Shown: one piece after another, positions 26,272 through 34,353 of the stretch | Position numbering within the stretch: position 1 is the first letter of the stretch | Layout of the letters: each line of letters starts with the position of its first letter | Assembly (NCBI GenBank): GCA_964408085.1 | Contig: CAYOYB010000003.1 | Span: 93,246 to 157,245 of the forward strand | Direction: 5' to 3' | Length of the DNA stretch: 64,000 bases | DNA from: CAJLIR01 sp964408085 | GTDB taxonomy: Bacteria; Bacillota_I; Bacilli_A; RF39; UBA660 | Position numbers and translations under genes: made by a program | The notes under the pieces: model-generated | Databases searched by the model: none | The model's input: the letters and a program-made list of their open reading frames with translations, nothing else | What the model was told of the DNA's origin: nothing

Positions 26272-28114
26272 TTGATTCTAGCCTTTTAATAAATGGTTTA
26301 TTAGATTGACTATATAATTTCATAATCCTTTGTTCATTATCTTTAGACCATTCATAATCAAAAACTGCTAAAAATTCTTTACCTAATCCACTAACAAACT
26401 CTCTTACTTTATCCACATTATCATCATCGACTGTACTTAAACACATTGTTGTATACCATCTTAAAGAAGGGTCAAATGGTACATCTTCTATGTTATATCT
26501 ATTATTTAAGACATCATCAATAGTTATTAAATTCATTTTGCTGAATTTTATAAAATCTCGAGTAAGACTTTCCCCAATAAATGCACGAAGTACATTGGGG
26601 TTATTACTTTGATATAATGCCTTTGAAGCTAAAGCCCATTTTCTTGGATCAGCATTAGGATTTACTCCATCATATTGTGTTCTTAACACATTATCACCAT
26701 TAACTCTTATATAATCTACAATTGCAGGATGTATTCCATCAATTTTTTGTTGACCTTTATAAAGTAATTGCTTGCCATCTTTTTCTCTTTTTAATGCCCA
26801 TTTTAGCCACTCTTCAGAATCAGTATTTATATAAACATGAGCAAATCTTCCAAACAATGGTTCACTTAATGAATTTGCTGATCTTGATTCACTTGCTTCA
26901 TTCCCTGCAGCGCATACAACAGCATTTTCTGGTAATTTCAATCTATATCCGCTGTTTGTTAGTGTTTTATTTAATGTTACTTCAAAAGCAACTTTTTGTA
27001 TGTCATTCTTTGCATTAGTTAATTCTTCTAAAAATAAGATATGCAATTTATCTGGTTCATCTGCACATTTCTTACATAAACTTTTATACCAATAAGGTTC
27101 ATATAAAAATAGTTCTTTTGAATTAAAATCTTTAGCTATAATACCTGTAAAGCCATCTGAACTTGTACAACCAAAATCAATTAATTCTAAATTTCTATCT
27201 AGTGTAAGCATTCTTTCTGTTTTCCCAACACCAGTTTTACCATGTAAAAATACCGCAATGTTGCTATTTATACATATCTCAATTATTTCTTCTTCTGTAA
27301 GTGGAGTAAAATTAAACCCATAACGATTATTATCTTCTTTTTCTTCATCGCTAAATAATAATGCTGGTGCAGTATGTTCTAATTCATCATTGATGCTTTT
27401 TAAGAATTCATTATTTAAATATCTATTTAAATCACTATCTTTAAATTCTCTACCTGCTATATCAAAGTTTGCACCAAATAATACAATTGAGGAATATACT
27501 AATTTTGCTTTTTCATCTATAGTTAATGGAATACTTTCAACTTTTAAATAAACATCAGTATCTGCTTTACTTATTGTTCCATCGCTCAAAACTTTTGATT
27601 CAACTTTATTTTTCTTTCTTATAAATCTTATACCAAATGCTTCATATTCGCAATATTCTTTTTCATCTACAAAATGTGTTCTTCCTGTTGTAATAATTAG
27701 TTTACTTTTATTATCAAATAATTTGTCTATTATTTCTCCAACTCTTCCACCTATAATAGTTAGTGGGTATTCAATATTTAAATTTTGTAATTCATTTAAA
27801 TCAAAGTCTTCAATATCATCAAATGAAAAAGCTATTCTAACCCCATGTTTAAAATTAGTTTTAGTAGTTTGAGATAATACTCCACTATTATTAATATAAA
27901 TCATATTATTAGTAGTAGCTTTATTCTTTTTATTAATAATATATTTTCCATCAAGCCAATATCCTCCAAAACCATTTGATTGATCATATGAAACCCCCGT
28001 TAAACGAGCCAAATCAGAGCAATAACATTCAACTCCTGATTGTTTTATAGTCTCTAGCATATTTTCATCTTTAATATGTTCTTCTTTTAAAATTCCTATC
28101 CTCTTAATTTTCAT
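26258..28114 (-). CDS. MoxR-family AAA+ ATPase
   Basis: A 618-aa protein. Residues 270-450 form an AAA+ core: Walker A GKTGVGKT (292-299), Walker B HILFLEELTNA (358-368), and a sensor region VVCAAGNEASESRSA. The N-terminal 270 residues are not typical of MoxR; GREFKDSDLNRYLNNEFLKS (221-240) looks like a small repeated module of unknown role. It is co-transcribed with the VWA/metallopeptidase gene. It probably remodels or loads the VWA partner. A weak ribosome binding site, GGGGG, precedes the ATG. Confidence 0.85.
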   Translation of the reverse strand: MKIKRIGILKEEHIKDENMLETIKQSGVECYCSDLARLTGVSYDQSNGFGGYWLDGKYIINKKNKATTNNMIYINNSGVLSQTTKTNFKHGVRIAFSFDDIEDFDLNELQNLNIEYPLTIIGGRVGEIIDKLFDNKSKLIITTGRTHFVDEKEYCEYEAFGIRFIRKKNKVESKVLSDGTISKADTDVYLKVESIPLTIDEKAKLVYSSIVLFGANFDIAGREFKDSDLNRYLNNEFLKSINDELEHTAPALLFSDEEKEDNNRYGFNFTPLTEEEIIEICINSNIAVFLHGKTGVGKTERMLTLDRNLELIDFGCTSSDGFTGIIAKDFNSKELFLYEPYWYKSLCKKCADEPDKLHILFLEELTNAKNDIQKVAFEVTLNKTLTNSGYRLKLPENAVVCAAGNEASESRSANSLSEPLFGRFAHVYINTDSEEWLKWALKREKDGKQLLYKGQQKIDGIHPAIVDYIRVNGDNVLRTQYDGVNPNADPRKWALASKALYQSNNPNVLRAFIGESLTRDFIKFSKMNLITIDDVLNNRYNIEDVPFDPSLRWYTTMCLSTVDDDNVDKVREFVSGLGKEFLAVFDYEWSKDNEQRIMKLYSQSNKPFIKRLESNGNK

Positions 28115-28225
28115 TTGGAATCCCCCTTCAAAATGTAAGTATTATAATAGCATAAATGGTTTATCTTTACAATTATTTTCAATTAATTTATAAAAAATTT
28201 TCCAAGAGATTTTTAACACATAAGA

Positions 28226-28529
28226 TTATAAAATTATTTTATAGTCATCTTTAACTTTGTATTTATAATTCATTTTAATTGTTTTTAAATAACTGGGTAC
28301 TACTGCATATCCTCCTTAGTAATACCTTTAGAAATGTCATATATATCTTTTACCTCAAAATCTTTATTATCAAAATAGTCTTTTATTTCAACTTGTTGTG
28401 ATTTCTTTTATCTTATCATTGTAAATTGTTATAGTTCTCTGAAAAGTGCTTAATTGCTTCTAAAATAGATTTTAAATAGTATTTAGGGTTATTATTTTCT
28501 TTTGTTAAAGTTTTATTTTTAGTATACAT
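28226..28529 (-). pseudogene. Frameshifted remnant of an unknown gene
   Basis: On the minus strand three overlapping frames each read as plausible protein. The first starts at the ATG at 28529 (MYTKNKTLTKENNNPKYYLK...) and stops at 28416. The second reads VEIKDYFDNKDFEVKDIYD and stops near 28300. The third reads VVPSYLKTIKMNYKYKV and stops at 28226. The pattern fits one gene broken by two or more indels. I cannot name the family. It fills most of the 572-bp gap between the MoxR gene and the orphan gene. Confidence 0.4.
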
Positions 28530-28630
28530 GAAAATTCTTGAATTTATTTTACTATTAAATTACTACTTCATACACGATTTTTGTTAACAAAAAAATCTTA
28601 TATATTTTTATAAACGATAAAAATGTATAC

Positions 28631-28660
28631 TTGTTTTAATATGATATGATATGATATAAT
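28631..28660 (+). promoter_or_regulatory. Promoter with pentanucleotide repeat in its spacer
   Basis: TTGTTT (28631-28636), an 18-nt spacer containing three ATATG units, and TATAAT (28655-28660). Gain or loss of repeat units would change the spacer by 5 nt and could switch expression of the next gene. Confidence 0.5.
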
Positions 28661-28687
28661 ATCTATGTAAATGGAGGTTTATATACT

Positions 28688-29143
28688 ATGATTAAAACTG
28701 TTAAATATCCTAATTTTGATGAATACGACTTTATTAGATTATATTGTGCAATGAATTTTAAAAATGAACTTTCACCAATTATAAAACATCATGAATTAGA
28801 AAAACGATTATACGCATTATACTCTTTACCTGAATTTAGAGAACTATTCCAAGGCATAATTCCTAAAAGGGATTATATAAACCCAGATAATAGTTATTTG
28901 GATTTAGGAACTGCATTAAATACAGCACAATTATTTGGATTATTAACACCAATAGATAGAGTTGGAGAGATTAGATCAATTGTTTCATGTGATAATGATA
29001 TAGCACAAGAAATAATATCAAATTCTGATGCAGAAATGGTTAATAAAATGACTAACTTGTTTAATACAATGTTTAACCTAGATCATAATTCAAAAGATGA
29101 AAGATTTATTGATCCTCAAGCGAAGATCTATAGTAAGCATTAA
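28688..29143 (+). CDS. Unknown 151-aa protein in the accessory island
   Basis: A soluble protein with no signal or membrane segment; I do not recognise it. It looks mostly helical, with FDEYDFIRLYCAMNF (10-24) and a middle segment LDLGTALNTAQLFGLL. The start follows GGAGG by 10 nt. It is the only plus-strand gene of the island and lies against the right-hand direct repeat, so it may have arrived with it. It could be an immunity or regulatory protein, but nothing in the sequence shows this. Confidence 0.65.
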   Translation: MIKTVKYPNFDEYDFIRLYCAMNFKNELSPIIKHHELEKRLYALYSLPEFRELFQGIIPKRDYINPDNSYLDLGTALNTAQLFGLLTPIDRVGEIRSIVSCDNDIAQEIISNSDAEMVNKMTNLFNTMFNLDHNSKDERFIDPQAKIYSKH

Positions 29144-29281
29144 AATCTCCCATTAGGCAAGAAGTACAGAGTCCAAAACTAGTAAAAAGAAATTAATATA
29201 AAAATAATTAAAATAGCAAAAATATGCTATTTTTTCTATTTCATTATGAAAAGAAAATCATTAAAATAATTTTTCAAACAA

Positions 29282-29562
29282 AAAAATAAATTAGAATGAA
29301 CTAATTTATTTTCTTAATAATTAATCTTAATGAGTTTAAAACTAATAATAGTGTAACTCCTACATCAGCAATAACTGCATACCAAATTTTTGAATATCCT
29401 AATGTACCCAATAGAAGAAATACAAATTTAATTGTAAGAGCAAAAATAATATTAAAGCGAACAATTTTGTTAGTTTTTTTAGATATCTTTATAGCTTCAC
29501 TTATTTTATCTAAATTATCAGTCATTAAAACTATACTTGAAGCTTCAATTGCTGCGTCACTA
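29282..29562. repeat. Direct repeat, right copy (281 bp)
   Basis: This copy is continuous with the intact P1B ATPase gene (its last 87 codons). See 24576-24856. The offset between copies is 4706 bp. Confidence 0.9.
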
Positions 29563-31133
29563 CCAACTCCACCCATAGAAATACCTAAATCAGATATTTT
29601 CATAACTGGTGCATCATTAATTCCATCGCCAACAAAGGCAGTAAAATTATCTGTTTTTAAACTAGTAACCTTATTTACTTTATCAATAGGGAGCATATTG
29701 TAATAGTATTCATTAATACCTAATTTTTGACTTACTTTAGTTACAATATCTTTATTATCACCTGACAACATAATAATCTTATTAATACCTTCTTTTTTTA
29801 ATGTTTTAACAAGATTATATGCTTCTTCTTTTATTTCATCAGCAATAACAATATAACCTAAATAGGTTTTATTTCTAGCAAGATAAACAATTGTTCCAAG
29901 CTCATCTGATTTTGTTAGACTAATATCATTATCAGTTAAAAGTGAATAATTACCTATCAATAAATCATCGTTATCTATTTTAACAGATATTCCTTTTCCA
30001 CTTATTTCTTGAAAATCACTTATTCTGTTCTTTAAAATTTCTTTATCATATTTTTTAATAATCGATGTAGCAATTGGATGATTAGAATAATATTCACCAA
30101 AAGCCGCTAATTCTAGTAGTTCATCTTCACTAATATTAAGACTAACTATTTTTTGAACTGAAAAATTCCCTTTTGTAATAGTACCTGTTTTATCAAAAAC
30201 AATATTTTTAATTTTAGATAAATTTTCTAATTCAGTTCCACCTTTAATCAAGATACCCTCTTTACTAGCACGACCAATTCCAGAAAAGAATCCTAGAGGA
30301 ACAGAAATAATAAGTGCACATGGACATGATGTAACTAGAAAAACAAGTGATCTATATAACCAATCATTCAAATTTTGTCCTAACAAAACTGGCACTAATG
30401 TTAGAAGAAAAGCGCAAATAACTACAATTGGAGTATAAATTCTACAAAATCTTGTAATAAATTTTTCTGTTTTTGTTTTTTTATCCTCAGAGTTTTCAAT
30501 TAACTCTATTATTTTAGTAGCTGTACTAGTTTCAAAAGTTGATGTTGCTTTAATTGTTAATACTGTATCTATATTAGTTGTTCCACTTAAGACATTCATA
30601 TCTTTTTTAACATGTCTTGGTATGGATTCTCCAGTTAAACTAGATGTATCAATACTTCCTTCACCATCAATAACAATTCCATCCAAACCAATTTTTTCAC
30701 CAGGTTTAACAATAAAAATATCGCCTAATTTAATTTCCTTAATATCTATATTTTTGATTTTCTCGTTAATTTTTATATTGATAGTATCACTTCTTAAATC
30801 CATTAGTTTAGTAATAGATTCTTCAGAATTATCAACAGCTTTATCAGATAGATATTCCCCTAAATTAAAAAGTAACATAACCATTAGAGCTTCTTCATAT
30901 TCACCAATAAAGAATGCTCCTATTGTTGCTATAATCATAAGAAAGTTTTCATCAAAGATTTCTCCTTTTAAGATATTTTTGATTCCTTCAATATACATTT
31001 CATAAGATACAATGATATAACTAATAACTAACAATGTTAAATGTAGTATCTCATTATCTTTAAACATAAATGAAACAATAAAAATAATCGCACTTATAAT
31101 AATCTTAAAAAATTCAAAATTAAATTTTTTCAT
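29301..31133 (-). CDS. P1B-type heavy-metal ATPase (Zn/Cd exporter)
   Basis: A 610-aa cation pump. The metal-path motif SCPCAL (269-274), phosphorylation site DKTGT (314-318), TGES (167-170), the HP dipeptide in YSNHPIA, and GDGINDAP are all present. Eight membrane helices fit the CadA/ZntA layout. There is no N-terminal metal-binding domain; the protein begins directly with the first helices. It is cotranscribed with and overlaps (14 nt) an SmtB-like repressor gene whose metal site suggests zinc. The expected role is export of Zn, Cd or Pb. Confidence 0.92.
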   Translation of the reverse strand: MKKFNFEFFKIIISAIIFIVSFMFKDNEILHLTLLVISYIIVSYEMYIEGIKNILKGEIFDENFLMIIATIGAFFIGEYEEALMVMLLFNLGEYLSDKAVDNSEESITKLMDLRSDTINIKINEKIKNIDIKEIKLGDIFIVKPGEKIGLDGIVIDGEGSIDTSSLTGESIPRHVKKDMNVLSGTTNIDTVLTIKATSTFETSTATKIIELIENSEDKKTKTEKFITRFCRIYTPIVVICAFLLTLVPVLLGQNLNDWLYRSLVFLVTSCPCALIISVPLGFFSGIGRASKEGILIKGGTELENLSKIKNIVFDKTGTITKGNFSVQKIVSLNISEDELLELAAFGEYYSNHPIATSIIKKYDKEILKNRISDFQEISGKGISVKIDNDDLLIGNYSLLTDNDISLTKSDELGTIVYLARNKTYLGYIVIADEIKEEAYNLVKTLKKEGINKIIMLSGDNKDIVTKVSQKLGINEYYYNMLPIDKVNKVTSLKTDNFTAFVGDGINDAPVMKISDLGISMGGVGSDAAIEASSIVLMTDNLDKISEAIKISKKTNKIVRFNIIFALTIKFVFLLLGTLGYSKIWYAVIADVGVTLLLVLNSLRLIIKKIN

Positions 31134-31431
31134 TTCTAACCTCCTCCATAATATGTTCTAAACCATACTCTAAAATTATTTTAATATGATCATCAGCAAT
31201 GGAATATTTAACAATTTTGCCTATCTTATTAGTTTTTACTAAATTAGAAGTTCGAAGATTTTTTAATTGATGCGAAATAGCCGATTGACTTATATTTAAA
31301 ATATCAGCAATTTCATTAACACATTTTTCACCATTTAATAAAACGTCTAAAATTCTTAATCTAGTAGCATCTCCAAAAATTTTAAAAAATTCACTTAAAC
31401 CAGTTAATAAATCTTTACTATGTGTTTTCAT
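31120..31431 (-). CDS. ArsR/SmtB-family metal-sensing repressor
   Basis: A 103-aa winged-helix repressor. The recognition helix region is SQSAISHQLKNL. The C-terminal helix carries D-x-H followed by H at +11 and E at +14 (in DDHIKIILEYGLEHIMEE), the same spacing as the alpha-5 zinc site of SmtB (D104, H106, H117, E120). One Cys in KCVNEIA is at the position of the ELCV motif, but a full alpha-3 site is not evident. It should release the operator when zinc binds and so induce the ATPase gene. GGAGGG precedes the start. Confidence 0.92.
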   Translation of the reverse strand: MKTHSKDLLTGLSEFFKIFGDATRLRILDVLLNGEKCVNEIADILNISQSAISHQLKNLRTSNLVKTNKIGKIVKYSIADDHIKIILEYGLEHIMEEVRNEKI

Positions 31432-31442
31432 ATTACCCTCCT

Positions 31443-31499
31443 ATATATGATTATATGTTCATATATTCATATTATATTAAAAATTTAAAAATTAGTCAA
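31443..31499 (-). promoter_or_regulatory. Promoter and probable SmtB/CzrA-type operator
   Basis: On the minus strand TTGACT (31494-31499), 17 nt, TATAAT (31471-31476). Directly downstream are ATATGAATAT and ATATGAACAT half-sites and an outer ATATGA/TCATAT inverted repeat (about 31445-31470), overlapping the expected transcription start. The rest of the gap to 31762 is AT-rich and probably holds the promoter of the divergent deacetylase; TTGACA at about 31585 is one candidate. Confidence 0.65.
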
Positions 31500-31762
31500 T
31501 ACTAATATTAAAATGATAAACTTTACATTTATAATTATTATCTTTCAATTATATTACTCATTTATATTATATTTATTTAATACGAACGATTGACATTTTT
31601 AACAATGAATGACTACATTCAAATAAAAAAAGAAGAAAAATTAATTTACAAATTATTAACTCCAAAATTATGTTTATATAGAATATAATATTTTTTTTAG
31701 AATTAAATATAATTTACTAACTACTTAAATATAATAACAATTAAAATATGTGGGGTTTTATA

Positions 31763-32833
31763 ATGAAAAATAAAAAAGTATATATAATTTTATCTATTTT
31801 TATAATTTTACTTATTATTAGTATATTTATATATGTTAAACATAATAAGAAAAAAAGAAAAATTACTAATGAATATCCAATTATAAGTCTTAAAGGTAAT
31901 AATATTATGGATATAAATGTTTCTGAAAATTTTGAAGAACCTGGATATTCTGCTTATGATGAAATTGATGGTGATATAACTGATAAGGTAATGATTAAAA
32001 ATAATGTTGATTTCAACACACCTGGTACCTATGAAATTTTATATAAAGTAACAAATTCTAAAGGTAATAGTGTGGAAATAAAAAGATTTATAACAATTAA
32101 CCAAGCAATTAATATTGAATATAAAGAAATCTATGATAGTATTGATAATACTGTTCATGGTTGGGGAACTAATAATAAACAAGATGGGCAAAGACCTAAT
32201 ACAGATTTGTCAAATGAGGAATTAAAAAAATATAATGCTTATGCAATGGGAAATGATGAAAAAGTTATATATCTTACCTTTGATGAAGGTAATCTAGAAT
32301 CTTATTTACCAGAAATTGTTGATATCTTAAATAAAAATGATATTAAAGCAACTTTCTTTTTGTGTCGAGGCTTTATAAAGAATAATCCAGAACTCATGAT
32401 AGAAATGATAGAAAAGGGACACTCAGTTGGTAACCATACTGCTAACCATATTTCTATGCCTACACTAGCTAATTCTGAAAATTTTGAAAAATATTTAAAA
32501 GAATTATCATTAACTGAAGAAGCATTTAAAGAAATTACTGGTAAATCTATGGACCGAATTTATCGCGAACCTAGAGGAGAATATAGTTTACGCAGTTTAA
32601 GTATTATAAAAGATTTAGGATATAGTACCTATTTTTGGAGTGCAGCCTATAAGGATTGGGATGATAAACTAACTAAGGAACAAGCACTTCAAGAAATGAT
32701 TAATCATGTACATAATGGTGCAATATACCTACTTCACCCAAATAGTAAAGGAAATTATTTAGCATTAGATGATTTTATTAAACAAATGAAGGAACAAGGC
32801 TATACTTTTGATTTGGTTAGAAATATTAAATAA
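31763..32833 (+). CDS. PdaA-like polysaccharide deacetylase with Ig-like domain
   Basis: A 356-aa protein. An N-terminal anchor (about 6-26) is followed by an Ig-like DUF5011-type domain (about 38-110; GDITDKV, GTYEILYKVTNSKGN) and a NodB deacetylase domain (about 165-356) with LTFDEGN, SVGNHTANH and REPRGEYS. TFDEG and WSAAYKDW resemble the PdaA group, which deacetylates N-acetylmuramic acid on the way to the spore cortex delta-lactam. Whether this organism sporulates cannot be judged here. The ATG at 31763 is chosen, after TGGGG. Confidence 0.85.
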   Translation: MKNKKVYIILSIFIILLIISIFIYVKHNKKKRKITNEYPIISLKGNNIMDINVSENFEEPGYSAYDEIDGDITDKVMIKNNVDFNTPGTYEILYKVTNSKGNSVEIKRFITINQAINIEYKEIYDSIDNTVHGWGTNNKQDGQRPNTDLSNEELKKYNAYAMGNDEKVIYLTFDEGNLESYLPEIVDILNKNDIKATFFLCRGFIKNNPELMIEMIEKGHSVGNHTANHISMPTLANSENFEKYLKELSLTEEAFKEITGKSMDRIYREPRGEYSLRSLSIIKDLGYSTYFWSAAYKDWDDKLTKEQALQEMINHVHNGAIYLLHPNSKGNYLALDDFIKQMKEQGYTFDLVRNIK

Positions 32834-32963
32834 AATTTAAAGTTAATAATATTATTTATTATTTTTTAAATACTAATAACCATTTTTTACATTATCCATA
32901 AAATATGTTATGAGGGGGAAAAAATATGTATGATTTTGCAGTTGTTGTAGATGCTGGTCATGG
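32811..32963. repeat. Direct repeat of the pdaA-amidase junction, left copy
   Basis: It aligns with 34195-34353, apart from some substitutions and a net 6-bp length difference. It holds the last codons of the PdaA-like gene, the intergenic leader and the first 13 codons of the amidase gene. The two copies bracket a cassette with two genes. Confidence 0.85.
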
Positions 32964-32988
32964 GAGATACAGAAAAATCCAAAAATAA
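32926..32988 (+). pseudogene. Truncated amidase start
   Basis: A 20-codon stub identical for its first 13 codons (MYDFAVVVDAGHG) to the amidase at 34316, with the same GAGGGGG ribosome binding site, then diverging to a stop. It would be translated but cannot be active. Confidence 0.8.
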
Positions 32989-33115
32989 AAGAATAGCTAT
33001 AAAGATAAATAAATACAAGGAAATAAGGTGCTTTGGTGGAAAAGTATCTTTTTTGATGATATAATATAAATTAGGAAGATTTATTATCTTCTGTAAAAAA
33101 GAAAGGACAGCTGTT

Positions 33116-33622
33116 ATGTTTATATTAGCACAGATTTGTGGTTTAATTGCTTTATTAATAACTGTCACCAACATTCAATTAAAATCTAAAGAAAAAATTG
33201 TCTTGTTTAATGTTTGGGCTAACATAGCTGTTACAATACAATATTTCTTATTAGGAGCATATACTGGTGCGATAATATCTATATTAAATGCTATAAGAGA
33301 TGTAGTTTATTTCTTGTTTAAAAAGAAAAATTTTAAGCCATCAGTTTTAGTATTGCTAATTTTTGAAACTGTAGCCATAATATTAGGAATAATAAGTTGG
33401 CAAAATATTTGGAGCATAATTCCACTAGTAGTTACTATCATATATACTTATGGATTATGGCAAGATAATGTAAAAATTTTAAGAATAACTACAGTAGTAA
33501 TTGGCTATGGTTGGACTATATATGACATTGTAGTTAAAGCGTATGTAGCAGCATTACAAGTAACAGCTCAAGGAACATCAGCCTTAATTGCATTAGTTAT
33601 TAATAATAGAAGAAAAAAATAG
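33116..33622 (+). CDS. YgjV-family inner membrane protein
   Basis: A 168-aa protein with about five hydrophobic segments and the pattern of the YgjV family (QICGLIALLIT, LGAYTGAIIS, NAIRDVVYFLF, TYGLWQDNV). The function of the family is not established. It is the first gene of a cassette lying between the two copies of the pdaA-amidase junction. AAGGACAG precedes the ATG. A TATAAT-like box is near 33057-33064. Confidence 0.8.
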   Translation: MFILAQICGLIALLITVTNIQLKSKEKIVLFNVWANIAVTIQYFLLGAYTGAIISILNAIRDVVYFLFKKKNFKPSVLVLLIFETVAIILGIISWQNIWSIIPLVVTIIYTYGLWQDNVKILRITTVVIGYGWTIYDIVVKAYVAALQVTAQGTSALIALVINNRRKK

Positions 33623-33646
33623 TAAATGATGAAAGGATATAATAAT

Positions 33647-34138
33647 ATGAATTTAGAAAAATTTAATTTTGCACCTTTGTATACTCTTGATAAAGAATGG
33701 GCTTTATTAACTGTTGGTAATAAAGAAAAATTTAATACAATGACAATTAGTTGGGGTGGATTAGGAACTCTTTGGCATAAACCTGTTCTAACAGTTTATT
33801 TAAGACCAAATCGTTATACTTACGAATTTATGGAAAATAATGATTATTTTACAATAAGTTTTTATAATGAAGATTATAAAAAAGATTTAATTACTTTAGG
33901 AACTAAATCAGGTAGAGATACAGATAAAATTGCTCTTACAAAACTAACGCCTGAATTTTTAAAAGAAGCAACAACTTTTAAAGAAGCAAAATTAACTATT
34001 ATATGTAAAAAGGTATATTATCAAGATTTAAATATTAATAATATTCCTACAGGTGAAATAGATAAATTTTATAAAAATGAACCTGTGCATAGAATGTTTA
34101 TTGGGGAAGTTATAGATATAATAGATAAAAGAATGTAA
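33647..34138 (+). CDS. Flavin reductase-like (flavoredoxin) protein
   Basis: A 163-aa protein of the flavin reductase-like FMN-binding fold: FNTMTISWGGLGTLWHKPVL (about 21-40) and YTYEFMENNDYFTISF are typical. Members bind FMN and transfer electrons or reduce flavin. The ATG at 33647 follows AAAGGA and is preferred to an ATG 21 nt upstream. It is the second gene of the cassette; the gap to the YgjV-like gene is short. The partner oxidoreductase is not in the window. Confidence 0.85.
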   Translation: MNLEKFNFAPLYTLDKEWALLTVGNKEKFNTMTISWGGLGTLWHKPVLTVYLRPNRYTYEFMENNDYFTISFYNEDYKKDLITLGTKSGRDTDKIALTKLTPEFLKEATTFKEAKLTIICKKVYYQDLNINNIPTGEIDKFYKNEPVHRMFIGEVIDIIDKRM

Positions 34139-34194
34139 AAATTTAAATATAGTTGTTATATAAGCAATTATATTTTTTAGTTGCAATTAAAATA

Positions 34195-34353
34195 ATTTGG
34201 TTAAAAATATTAAATAAAATTTAAAGTTAATAATAAGATTATTATTAGCTTTTTTTTAAATAATAATAACCATTTTTTATATTATCCATAAAATATTTTA
34301 AGAGGGGGAAAAAATATGTATGATTTTGCAGTTGTTGTAGATGCTGGTCATGG
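34195..34353. repeat. Direct repeat of the pdaA-amidase junction, right copy
   Basis: It starts with a remnant of the last codons of the PdaA-like gene (TTGGTTAAAAATATTAAATAA, cited as 34197-34217) although no gene precedes it, and runs into the intact amidase. See 32811-32963. Confidence 0.85.

Noticed and set aside
30622..31005. 127-aa plus-strand frame within the metal ATPase gene
   Set aside because: Antisense shadow rich in Ser, Pro and Ile with no ribosome binding site.
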